Below are positions 1-6,087 of a stretch of DNA of 7,748 nt, piece by piece (the first letter of the stretch is position 1; each line of letters begins with the position of its first letter). This DNA is from Candidatus Moranbacteria bacterium CG_4_9_14_3_um_filter_45_14 (GTDB lineage Bacteria; Patescibacteriota; Minisyncoccia; Moranbacterales; UBA1568). The DNA lies in contig PFVP01000042.1 of the NCBI GenBank assembly GCA_002790675.1, positions 1 through 7,748 of the forward strand, in the 5' to 3' direction. Made by a program: the position numbers and the translations under genes. The notes under the pieces are model-generated. The model was not told where the DNA came from. It saw only the letters and a list, made by a program, of their open reading frames with translations, and did no database searches.

Positions 1-1177
1 CAGCCGAAAAACTCGCACATTCCCACACATCAGTCGTTGTGTTATAAGAAATTCCTTGGCCATTCGCACAGCCCTGAATGAGAGCGAGTTGATTCGATGA
101 AGCGCCGGCGAATTCAAGACCAGAATTCGAAGACGTCGCCCCGACTCCATCGGCAGATGTGAGGAGGTTGACAGCAAGCGTCGGTGTCCCTCCTTCGGTT
201 GATGAAGATCCTGTGATACCGTTTCCCGCAGTGATGGTCGCGACATAGTTGCCTACCGTATCCGCACCGAGATTGATAAGATTGGTGAACGTCTGCGAAC
301 CCGCGAAAATGATATCGCCTGTCATAGTCCCGCCAGCGAGTGGCAGAAATGCTCCGATCGAACCGGAAGAGATATCGCTAAACGAAGAACCATCATTCGA
401 AAGCTGCCACGTCTGTGTCGTCGCGTTGAAACGAAGTGCCGGCGTATTCGTCGCACTGGCAACATTCAGAGAAAAATTTGTCGAGGCAAAAGATTTGTCT
501 GTGCCAAGAGTGAAGACTTCGGAAGTCGTACCGGTATCGGTATTTTGGATATGAGAATTGCTATCCGGCGTCAGACGGGAATCATTTCCCAAAACAAGCT
601 GATTGCTCGATGTTCCCGTGGGCAAATTCTTGATATTGATTTTTCCACTCTTACCGAGGAGTGGAATTTCTCCTTGTCTCGTCCCGATACTTTTTCCTTG
701 AAGGAATTGGGAATTGATAGCATTCGGCACCGCACCCAATTGTTTACGTGGTACCATTTCGGAATCGGTACCAATCCGCATACCGACATAATAATCACCG
801 TTTTCAAAATTGAGCGTACTCGGAAATGCTGTCACTGATCCCAAAAATACACGGAAGATACCATTTTTTACTGTAACGGTCTGTGTTTCTTCCCAGAGAC
901 GGCTCCCTGCATCGGTATTGGATGGGTATGCATCGGAAATTTCACGATTTTTATTGTATATTCCAAAACGTACTTCGTAGGTACCATTCGTCACGATACG
1001 ATTATCGCTTCCAAAAAGTGACGCGGAAAGGCTTATTCGATTGATAGATGCGTTTATCGTCTGCGCAAAAACTGGTCGTAGATGAAACCACCCTGATATG
1101 ATCATCCCTATCGCAAAAGCGAAAATGAGGGAAGTATGTGCTGTTTTTCGATTTTTATTTTTTACATAAAACGACAT
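1..1177 (-). CDS. Secreted fibre-like surface protein, C-terminus cut off by window edge
   Basis: An uninterrupted reading frame runs from an ATG at 1177 to the left edge, giving 392 codons with no stop, so the C-terminus is missing. Residues 1-38 look like a signal peptide: a basic start, a hydrophobic core at about 17-31, then VFA before Gln39. Residues about 46-155 resemble the beta-rich module that precedes repeat regions in many bacterial secreted fibres (NGTYEVRFGIYN, LWEETQTVTVKNGIFRVFLG, then VPRKQLGAVPNAINS). Further on are tail-fibre-like motifs: LPLAGGTMTGDI near 279-289, GNYVATITAGNGITG near 309-323, and a Cys-containing segment near 370-387. Such proteins often end in an S74-type chaperone or coiled coil, which cannot be seen here. 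The exact function is unknown; adhesion or surface attachment is inferred. The upstream region has an extended -10 promoter but no Shine-Dalgarno sequence. Confidence 0.85.
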   Translation of the reverse strand, partial: MSFYVKNKNRKTAHTSLIFAFAIGMIISGWFHLRPVFAQTINASINRISLSASLFGSDNRIVTNGTYEVRFGIYNKNREISDAYPSNTDAGSRLWEETQTVTVKNGIFRVFLGSVTAFPSTLNFENGDYYVGMRIGTDSEMVPRKQLGAVPNAINSQFLQGKSIGTRQGEIPLLGKSGKINIKNLPTGTSSNQLVLGNDSRLTPDSNSHIQNTDTGTTSEVFTLGTDKSFASTNFSLNVASATNTPALRFNATTQTWQLSNDGSSFSDISSGSIGAFLPLAGGTMTGDIIFAGSQTFTNLINLGADTVGNYVATITAGNGITGSSSTEGGTPTLAVNLLTSADGVGATSSNSGLEFAGASSNQLALIQGCANGQGISYNTTTDVWECASFSA

Positions 1178-1209
1178 GTAATTTCAATCTGAAATGACAC
1201 CCAAATTAT

Positions 1210-1227
1210 AAGTACTGAACGGTACTT
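1210..1227. repeat. Short inverted repeat overlapping a second TATAAT upstream of the fibre gene
   Basis: AAGTAC and GTACTT form 6-bp arms around a 6-base spacer. On the minus strand the repeat abuts a perfect TATAAT (complement at 1205-1210) about 28 bases before the ATG. No matching -35 hexamer is visible, so this second -10 is doubtful. The repeat could be an operator or a small leader hairpin. Confidence 0.35.
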
Positions 1228-1250
1228 GAAATTGCACCAATCACCCTGAA

Positions 1251-1266
1251 TGAAAACAAGTTTTCA
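1251..1266. repeat. Short inverted repeat in the fibre-gene leader
   Basis: TGAAAAC and GTTTTCA are perfect 7-bp arms separated by two bases. The repeat lies just downstream of the predicted transcription start of the fibre gene, a usual position for a repressor operator. The role is inferred only from symmetry and position. Confidence 0.35.
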
Positions 1267-1284
1267 CCCGATTGCTCCCTAATA

Positions 1285-1310
1285 ATTATAGCACACTTTT
1301 CATTTGTCAA
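1285..1310 (-). promoter_or_regulatory. Extended -10 promoter for the fibre-like gene
   Basis: Read on the minus strand, the site holds TGCTATAAT, a perfect extended -10 (TGnTATAAT; TATAAT at 1285-1290). A TTGACA lies upstream at 1305-1310, but the spacing is only 14 bp; TTGTTT slightly further up gives 18 bp. With an extended -10 the -35 is less important. The predicted start is near 1278, leaving a leader of about 100 nt. The site begins right after the stop codon of the upstream gene, so the fibre gene probably has its own transcription unit. Confidence 0.6.
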
Positions 1311-1316
1311 ACAATA

Positions 1317-2033
1317 CTATTTCTTGATAGCCCAGCCAAAAACATCCCCTACCGCACCCGCTATCAAATCAAACAGAGAGACCGTTTTTGAACCCGTATA
1401 AACAGCGTGCTGATCGCTCGTCATTTCATTGCCGAATCTATCGCGCGAAACGATGGTGTAGATGTACGTCGAAGCCTGATCCAGACCGGGAACAATGAGA
1501 CTGTGACTGAGCGAATAATCTTCTTCGCTTATGGTTTTTTTAGCTTGACCAAGGCCTTTGGAATATTCGATATCAGATTTCGCCAACTTGTTCGTTTTCC
1601 AATTCAGTACCAATTTCACTTCCGGCTTGTTCTTTTCTGTGAACGTTTCACCGCGAATATCGCTGATAGAGAGCGGATCAGGCGTGTCTTCCGTGAGAAG
1701 AAATTCAGCTTCTCCTCCGATGGCGATATCTCCCACTCGGAAATTTTCACTCTGATAATTGGCATCACCGAAAAGCAGTACCGACTGAATGTCCGGTGTG
1801 TCTGTCGTTTGCGGAGTGGCGGTTTTTCCCGATTGAGGAGAGACGCTCTCTCTAGGCACCACCGTTTCCCCTAGATTCTGACGAGTTATCCGTTGAGACA
1901 AAAAATATCCCCCAAGAGACAAAAGAATGAGGATGAGCGAAAGAATAATCCATTTATTTTTTCGACTGATTTTTCTGAGAATTCCTTGATTATTTTCAGG
2001 AGTGAAAGCGTCGAATTTTTCTTCTTCAGGCAT
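1317..2033 (-). CDS. Single-pass membrane protein with an extracellular Fn3-like domain
   Basis: The protein has 238 residues. Residues 1-26 are charged and cytoplasmic, 28-46 form one strong transmembrane helix with no signal-peptidase site, and 50-82 are a Ser/Thr/Pro/Gln-rich linker. The region about 120-214 reads as a fibronectin type III-like or purple-acid-phosphatase-N-like beta-sandwich: a KLVLNWKTN strand, the IEYSKG strand, HSLIVPGL, then STYIYTIVSRDRFGN. This is common in extracellular proteins of candidate-phyla bacteria. The last about 20 residues (SLFDLIAGAVGDVFGWAIKK) are hydrophobic or amphipathic and may associate with the membrane or a partner. No enzyme motif is seen. The gene stands alone between promoters at 2095 and 1285 and ends in TAG with no clear terminator, so read-through into the fibre gene is possible. 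A role in cell-surface organisation is a guess. Confidence 0.8.
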   Translation of the reverse strand: MPEEEKFDAFTPENNQGILRKISRKNKWIILSLILILLSLGGYFLSQRITRQNLGETVVPRESVSPQSGKTATPQTTDTPDIQSVLLFGDANYQSENFRVGDIAIGGEAEFLLTEDTPDPLSISDIRGETFTEKNKPEVKLVLNWKTNKLAKSDIEYSKGLGQAKKTISEEDYSLSHSLIVPGLDQASTYIYTIVSRDRFGNEMTSDQHAVYTGSKTVSLFDLIAGAVGDVFGWAIKK

Positions 2034-2094
2034 ACATTTATTTCAACTCTTTCCGAACAAAATGTAAATATATTTTTCTTCTGAGATTAGCATA

Positions 2095-2103
2095 AATATA
2101 CCA
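2095..2103 (-). promoter_or_regulatory. Probable extended -10 promoter for the Fn3-like gene
   Basis: On the minus strand this reads TGGTATATT, an extended -10 with TATATT (5 of 6). The hexamer 17 bp upstream (TTTCGA) is a poor -35. The predicted start near 2088 leaves a leader of about 55 nt before the ATG at 2033. Confidence 0.4.
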
Positions 2104-2145
2104 TAAAAAAAGCTTTTTCGAAAGGGAGAAAAAAACGAAAAGTCA

Positions 2146-2174
2146 AGAGAAAAAAATGGGTGATTTTTTTCTCT
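2146..2174. repeat. Perfect 12-bp AT-rich inverted repeat with 5-base loop
   Basis: The left arm 2146-2157 (AGAG, seven A, T) and right arm 2163-2174 (A, seven T, CTCT) are perfectly complementary around GGGTG. It sits in the 258-bp gap between parB and the Fn3-like gene, about 50 bp beyond the parB terminator. The A-tract/T-tract arms suit a weak bidirectional terminator or cruciform, although there is no GC core. The rest of the gap is AT-rich with no supportable reading frame. Confidence 0.5.
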
Positions 2175-2221
2175 CTCTAAGGAGACAGAAAACATTCCAA
2201 ATAGTGCTCCGAAATCTCTCC

Positions 2222-2256
2222 AAAAAAAAAGAAAACTGAATACATACTGTACTCAG
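2222..2256 (-). terminator. Rho-independent terminator of the parAB unit
   Basis: On the minus strand CTGAGTAC and GTATTCAG pair over 8 bp (one G-U) around the loop AGTAT, followed at once by TTTTC and nine T. It begins about 36 nt after the parB stop, so it closes the parA-parB transcript. Confidence 0.8.
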
Positions 2257-2291
2257 TCACCGCATATAATCGGCCTGTTCAGACAAAAAAA

Positions 2292-3239
2292 TCACTGTTC
2301 CAAGCGACGGAAGAGACCATCCAAATCTTCTGGAGAATAATATTCAATGACCACTTTTCCGCCTTTTCCTGATGGAGAAATTTTTACTTTCGTGCCGAGA
2401 AGCTGTGTCAGATGTTCAGTGCGTGCGAGCAATTCCGGATTGAGCAAAGCAGTGCTTCTGATGTGCGGTTTCACAGAGATGCTTCGCACTCTCACTTCTG
2501 TCTCTCTGACGGTTAATTCTTCCTTGATGATAATGTCAAACACGGCTCGTTGTTTTTCAGGATTTTCGATAGCCAAAAGTGCTTTAGCATGCCCCTCACT
2601 TATCGTGCCCAGAGCCACGGCGCGCTGGATTTCTATAGGGAGATGGAGGAGACGAAGAGTGTTCGTCACGGCGCTCCGACTCTTGCCCATTTTTTTCGCC
2701 ACGGATTCCTGTTGCAGACCGAACTCATCCTGCAATCGCAGATAGGCTTTGGCTTCTTCAATCGGATTGAGATCATGACGCTGGATATTTTCGATGATGG
2801 CCAATTCCAATTTTTCCTGTTCGTTGGCCTTGCGCACGATGACAGGAACAGTGTGAAGGCCGATGCGTTTGGCCGCTTGGAGACGACGCTCTCCTGCGAT
2901 GATTTCATAATGATCCCCTTCCATTGTCACGATAAGTGGCTGTAAAATTCCGTGTTCTTTGATGGATTCTGCTAATTCCGCCAGTTTTGTTTCATCGAAA
3001 TGGAGACGCGGTTGTTGCGGATTGGGTACTATTTTTTCGAGAGGAATTTCCATCATTGTACTGAGAGGTAGTGTCGTTTGGGGAGTGAGTACCGTGACAG
3101 AACCCTGCGAAACAGAAGCTCCTCCCGTATGCGGTGTGATGACATTATGAAAAGGTGAAACATTTGTTTCCTCCTCGGTTTTTTTTCTCGGCGGTATGAG
3201 AGAAGCGAGCCCTCGTCCAAGACCATACTGTTGTGCCAT
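2292..3239 (-). CDS. parB: Chromosome-partitioning protein ParB (Spo0J family, CTP-dependent clamp)
   Basis: ParB loads at parS sites, spreads as a CTP-bound clamp around the origin region and stimulates ParA. At 315 residues it is a usual length. Residues 6-16 (GLGRGLASLIP) are the typical N-terminal ParA-contact peptide, followed by a flexible linker to about 62. The ParB/Srx domain spans about 63-155 and has the CTP-binding box GERR at 116-119 and ENIQRHDLNP at 150-159. A helix-turn-helix lies at about 174-200 (QESVAKKMGKSRSAVTNTLR), and the C-terminal dimerisation domain at about 270-315. The ATG is 9 nt after the parA stop, so the two are co-transcribed and probably translated together. 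The start has only an A-rich stretch and no good Shine-Dalgarno sequence. It ends in TGA. No canonical parS palindrome was found by eye in the window. Confidence 0.96.
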   Translation of the reverse strand: MAQQYGLGRGLASLIPPRKKTEEETNVSPFHNVITPHTGGASVSQGSVTVLTPQTTLPLSTMMEIPLEKIVPNPQQPRLHFDETKLAELAESIKEHGILQPLIVTMEGDHYEIIAGERRLQAAKRIGLHTVPVIVRKANEQEKLELAIIENIQRHDLNPIEEAKAYLRLQDEFGLQQESVAKKMGKSRSAVTNTLRLLHLPIEIQRAVALGTISEGHAKALLAIENPEKQRAVFDIIIKEELTVRETEVRVRSISVKPHIRSTALLNPELLARTEHLTQLLGTKVKISPSGKGGKVVIEYYSPEDLDGLFRRLEQ

Positions 3240-3248
3240 AATTTTTCT

Positions 3249-4037
3249 TTACAAAACTTTTAATTTTTTCTCCTCTTCTTCCCATGCCAATATTTCTCGC
3301 ACCACTCCTTTGTAAGCACGCGCTCCTTTGGAAAAAGCATCAAAGTCAAGAATTGACTTACCGAAACTCGGTGCTTCAGCGAGACGTACGGAACGAGGTA
3401 CAACGCTTTCGAATACCGGTCCGGGAAAATGTGCCCGCACTTCGGAAATGACCTGTCGTGCCAGACGATTACGCCTATCATACAATGTCAAAAGTGCTCC
3501 CATAATTTTCAGATTCGGCTGTAAGTGTTCGCGTACCAATTCTATCGTACCGAGAAGTTGTGAGAGTCCCTCCAATGCATAGTACTCTGTTTGGACAGGA
3601 ATAACCACTTCATCGCACGCGACCAAACCATTGATGGTGAGGAGTCCGAGAGACGGCGGACTATCAATCAGAATATAATCATAATACGATCGCACCTGGC
3701 GAAGGACATTGTATAGACGGAATTCACGATTTTCGATATGTACCATCTCGATCTCTGCTCCGGCTAAATCCTGCGCCGCCGGAATGATGTGGAGTCCCTC
3801 TGTCTCCGTACGCAGGATGATTTCCTGCGGAGGATTGCCGAGAATCATCACGTGGTAGAGATTTTTTTCGAGACTTCGAGCATCAATGCCAAGACCCGAT
3901 GAAGCATTGCCTTGCGGATCGAGATCGACCAACAGGACTTTCTTCCCTGCTTCAGCCAAATAACGGGCAACATTAATAGTGGAAGTCGTTTTCCCGACCC
4001 CACCCTTTTGATTGACAAAACCGATAATCTTGGCCAT
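3249..4037 (-). CDS. parA: Chromosome-partitioning ATPase ParA (Soj family)
   Basis: ParA is a deviant-Walker ATPase that binds DNA non-specifically as an ATP dimer and moves ParB-parS complexes. With the start at 4037 it has 262 residues. The P-loop KGGVGKTT is at 11-18 with the signature lysine K11 and catalytic K16. The A' motif VDLDPQGN is at 37-44 and Walker B ILIDSPPS at 122-129. I chose the ATG at 4037 because the family starts with a short MAKIIGFVNQKGG-like segment. An ATG at 4073 would add 12 residues with no family support. It is the first gene of the parA-parB pair and lies about 90 nt downstream of a strong promoter (4136-4164). No Shine-Dalgarno sequence precedes either start. 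The short N-terminus, with no helix-turn-helix extension, fits the chromosomal Soj type better than plasmid P1-type ParA. Confidence 0.96.
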   Translation of the reverse strand: MAKIIGFVNQKGGVGKTTSTINVARYLAEAGKKVLLVDLDPQGNASSGLGIDARSLEKNLYHVMILGNPPQEIILRTETEGLHIIPAAQDLAGAEIEMVHIENREFRLYNVLRQVRSYYDYILIDSPPSLGLLTINGLVACDEVVIPVQTEYYALEGLSQLLGTIELVREHLQPNLKIMGALLTLYDRRNRLARQVISEVRAHFPGPVFESVVPRSVRLAEAPSFGKSILDFDAFSKGARAYKGVVREILAWEEEEKKLKVL

Positions 4038-4060
4038 ATATACAGTCAACGGAAAACAGT

Positions 4061-4125
4061 GAGCAACGAACAAAAAACCACAATCAAAAAATTCAAACTT
4101 CTTGTTATTAACTGTTCGATTGCTC
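4061..4125. repeat. Long-range inverted repeat in the parA leader
   Basis: GAGCAACGAAC (4061-4071) is complementary to GTTCGATTGCTC (4114-4125) with a single bulged base, leaving a 42-base interval. In the parA mRNA both arms fall in the 5' leader, so the leader could fold into a stem that closes about 25 nt before the start codon. It may be a leader regulator or two binding half-sites. The function is inferred. Confidence 0.45.
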
Positions 4126-4135
4126 GCTTCCTCCC

Positions 4136-4164
4136 ATTATAGTCCATTGACAAATGATTATCAA
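4136..4164 (-). promoter_or_regulatory. Sigma-70-type promoter for parA-parB
   Basis: On the minus strand TTGATA (4159-4164, 5 of 6) and TATAAT (4136-4141, 6 of 6) are separated by exactly 17 bp. The predicted start is near 4129, giving a leader of about 92 nt. This is the best promoter in the window and overlaps a divergent plus-strand promoter. Confidence 0.75.
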
Positions 4165-4175
4165 TTTCCTATCCT
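4147..4175 (+). promoter_or_regulatory. Divergent promoter for the tRNA-Leu gene
   Basis: TTGACA (4147-4152, perfect) is followed after 17 bp by TATCCT (4170-4175, 4 of 6). Its -35 sits in the spacer of the parA promoter on the other strand, so one RNA polymerase would block the other. The predicted start near 4182 gives a tRNA precursor leader of about 127 nt. That leader is purine-rich and has repeated TGCC motifs near 4228-4248. Confidence 0.55.
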
Positions 4176-4308
4176 ATACCTATGTTCTTTGGCTCAATGG
4201 AAAGAAAAATGCCAGGTGATGGAATCCTGCCTGCCGATTTATCTGCCGTAGGTATGACAAGCAGGGGGAAGCAAGAAACGAAACAAATGAATATACGAGA
4301 TGGAAAAT

Positions 4309-4391
4309 GGGCGAGTGGTGGAATGGTAGACACGTTGGACTCAAAATCCAATGCTGGCAACAGCGTGAGAGTTCAAGTCTCTCCTCGCCCA
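4309..4391 (+). tRNA. tRNA-Leu (anticodon CAA)
   Basis: A complete class II tRNA of 83 nt folds by hand. The acceptor stem is GGGCGAG (4309-4315) with CTCGCCC (4384-4390) and discriminator A4391. The D arm is GTG/CAC with GG in the loop. The anticodon stem is TTGGA/TCCAA with loop CTCAAAA and anticodon CAA at 4342-4344. The long variable arm is GCTG-GCAA-CAGC (4353-4364), and the T arm is GAGAG-TTCAAGT-CTCTC. It reads UUG leucine codons. CCA is not encoded (the sequence after the discriminator is CAAAA), so a CCA-adding enzyme is required. It is the only gene on the plus strand, convergent with folD, and ends at the hairpin at 4407-4439. Confidence 0.97.
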
Positions 4392-4406
4392 CAAAATAAT
4401 TACTCT

Positions 4407-4439
4407 AAAATATCAGGGTCAGACCTTGATATTTTTTTT
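4407..4439 (+). terminator. Intrinsic terminator of the tRNA, overlapping the end of folD
   Basis: AAAATATCA (4407-4415) pairs with TGATATTTT (4427-4435), with two or three further G-C pairs possible at the top, and the plus strand then has an eight-T run. It lies 16 nt after the tRNA. On the minus strand the same hairpin spans the last codons and stop of folD and ends in only four T, so it may work in both directions but more strongly for the tRNA. Confidence 0.65.
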
Positions 4440-5279
4440 ATTTATGAATGTTTTCAGTGCTGCATCAGTGACACGGGCGAGCAGTGTCGCGACAGTGACG
4501 GGTCCTACACCTCCTGATACCGGAGAGAGGAATTTCGCTTTATGCTCTACCGTTGCTCTGTCGGCATCCCCCACAATCTTACCATCGATATGACTGATCC
4601 CACCATCGATGATCACCGCATTTTCTGCAATCATATCTCCAGTGATGAAACCTGCGATACCGCAAGCGGTCACGATCACACGAGCTTCTCTCGTTTTGAA
4701 AGCGATATTTTCCCGAGACTCTCCGCTCAACATATATTCAGCTTGCAAACCTTCGAGTGTCAGCGCCTGTGTCATCACTTCTCCTAACAATTGAGAATTG
4801 GCTATGACAAGCCCTTTTTCTCCGATTCGATAGCCACCGGCAGTATGGAGCAATTCAATCACCGCACGAGGGAACACAGGACAAGCATCTCTGTCTCCAG
4901 CGAGAAAACGCCTAAGCGTTTCCGTATGAAATCCATCCGTATCTTTGCGCGGATCGATACGCGCGATAATTTCATCCGTATTCAAACCGTCCGGCAACGG
5001 CAACTGTACGATGATACCGTGGATATCATCACGCTGGTTCAGATCATCAATACGATTCATCACTTCAGCCTCCTCCGTTTCAGCGGAAAACAGAAGCTTC
5101 TCGAAACGAATACCGACATTCTCTGCCGACTTCTCTTTCAAGCTCACATACAATCGTGACGAAGCATCATCCCCCACGAGGATGACTGCCAGTCCTGGAA
5201 TGATACCAGAAACCTCGACTCGTTTCTTCGTTTCAGAAATGATCCTGTCGGCTATCGATTTTCCGTACAGAAGTGCCAT
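4419..5279 (-). CDS. folD: Divergent FolD-family methylene-THF dehydrogenase / methenyl-THF cyclohydrolase
   Basis: FolD interconverts 5,10-methylene-THF and 10-formyl-THF in the cytosol, supplying one-carbon units for purine and formyl-Met synthesis. From the ATG at 5279 it has 286 residues, a normal length. The catalytic half is well kept: Y44 and K48 (YxxxK), VQLPLP at 91-96, KDTDGFH at 112-118, and SGGVGPVT at 255-262. The cofactor half is degenerate: the usual GxSxxxGxP reads ANSQLLGEV at 160-168 and PCTPxG reads PVFPRA at 134-139. A TTG at 5291 would add four residues, but the ATG fits the family start (MALLYGKSIA) better. It is the last gene of exonuclease-uppP-folD, 25 nt after uppP. 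It ends in TGA inside the terminator hairpin. Cyclohydrolase activity looks likely; the dehydrogenase cofactor is uncertain. Confidence 0.9.
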   Translation of the reverse strand: MALLYGKSIADRIISETKKRVEVSGIIPGLAVILVGDDASSRLYVSLKEKSAENVGIRFEKLLFSAETEEAEVMNRIDDLNQRDDIHGIIVQLPLPDGLNTDEIIARIDPRKDTDGFHTETLRRFLAGDRDACPVFPRAVIELLHTAGGYRIGEKGLVIANSQLLGEVMTQALTLEGLQAEYMLSGESRENIAFKTREARVIVTACGIAGFITGDMIAENAVIIDGGISHIDGKIVGDADRATVEHKAKFLSPVSGGVGPVTVATLLARVTDAALKTFINKKNIKV

Positions 5280-5304
5280 AATTTTTATCAATACAGGGTA
5301 CGCG

Positions 5305-6072
5305 CTAAATCACAAAAAGAAAAAACAAAAGCGCGACAACCATCCGATACACGCCGAACAGTATGAATGTGTGCGTCTCTACAAAACGTAAAAGAAACTT
5401 GATAGCAAAGATAGCCACCAAAAAAGAAACGAAGAAACCGGTAAGGAAGAACAAAGTATTTACTCCTTCGAAAAGAGCAGTGTTTTTTATCATATCGAGT
5501 GTCGTGGCAGCGACCATCGTCGGCACAGCGAGCAAGAATGAAAATTCGACGATAGCCTTCCTTTTCATACCGAGGAACATCCCACCGAGAATAGTCGCTC
5601 CCGACCGAGAGACGCCTGGAATGACTGAAATGGCTTGAAATAAGCCAATAAAAAAAGCTTTCTGGTATGAGAGTGCTGACAAGTCTTCGAGGGCGTCTTC
5701 TTTTTCCTTTCTCAAAAGTTCGAAAAGAATGATGAGAATACCGCCGATAAATAATGCAACAACCACCGTCATCCCCGAACCGAGAAGTCTTCGGATCAAA
5801 GAATAAAAAAGGAAACCGACACCGAGCGCCGGGAGCAGTGCTACCACGATACGCTTCATCATTTCCCAATCCAGCAGAAGTTTCCTCCAATACAAAACGA
5901 CGACAGCCAGAATCGCGCCAAGTTGAATAGTGATTTCGAACGTCTTCAAAAATTCTGTATCAGGGATGTGCAAAAGCTCTGAAACAAGAATCATATGCCC
6001 CGTCGAAGAGACAGGGAGAAATTCCGTTACCCCTTCGACGATGCCAAGTATAATAGCGTGCAAAAAATCCAT
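5305..6072 (-). CDS. uppP: Undecaprenyl-diphosphate phosphatase UppP (BacA family)
   Basis: This integral membrane enzyme dephosphorylates undecaprenyl pyrophosphate to recycle the lipid carrier for peptidoglycan and other wall polymers. Overproduction gives bacitracin resistance in other bacteria. The 255 residues are close to the family length. Motif 1, EGVTEFLPVSSTGH, is at 13-26 with E13, E17 and H26. Motif 2, PGVSRSGAT, is at 152-160 with R156, followed by the conserved EFSFLLAVP at 176-184. Several hydrophobic segments (about 47-62, 75-93, 101-120, 139-151, 177-192, 206-228, 236-255) match the polytopic fold. It begins 15 nt after the exonuclease stop and is followed 25 nt later by folD, so it is mid-operon. 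The only purine-rich stretch before the ATG (AAGAG) is 12 nt away, too far for a good ribosome site. Confidence 0.96.
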   Translation of the reverse strand: MDFLHAIILGIVEGVTEFLPVSSTGHMILVSELLHIPDTEFLKTFEITIQLGAILAVVVLYWRKLLLDWEMMKRIVVALLPALGVGFLFYSLIRRLLGSGMTVVVALFIGGILIILFELLRKEKEDALEDLSALSYQKAFFIGLFQAISVIPGVSRSGATILGGMFLGMKRKAIVEFSFLLAVPTMVAATTLDMIKNTALFEGVNTLFFLTGFFVSFLVAIFAIKFLLRFVETHTFILFGVYRMVVALLFFLFVI

Positions 6073-6087
6073 ACGATGAAAATACTC

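Noticed and set aside
249..838. Plus-strand reading frames of 97-101 codons across the left part
   Set aside because: They are antisense to the continuous secreted-protein frame 1177-1, which has a signal peptide and recognisable domains.
3157..3170. GAAACA-TT-TGTTTC palindrome inside parB as a possible parS
   Set aside because: parS has the arms in the opposite order (TGTTTC...GAAACA with a central CG). No canonical parS was found by eye anywhere in the window.
4182..4517. Plus-strand 111-codon reading frame
   Set aside because: It reads straight through the tRNA-Leu gene, its terminator and the antisense of folD. The GGMVDTLDSKS-type peptide is the usual translation of a leucine tRNA.
5288..5890. 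Minus-strand 200-codon frame overlapping uppP
   Set aside because: It is in a shifted frame under uppP, is rich in Arg, Cys and Tyr, and has no motif; uppP has all its family signatures.
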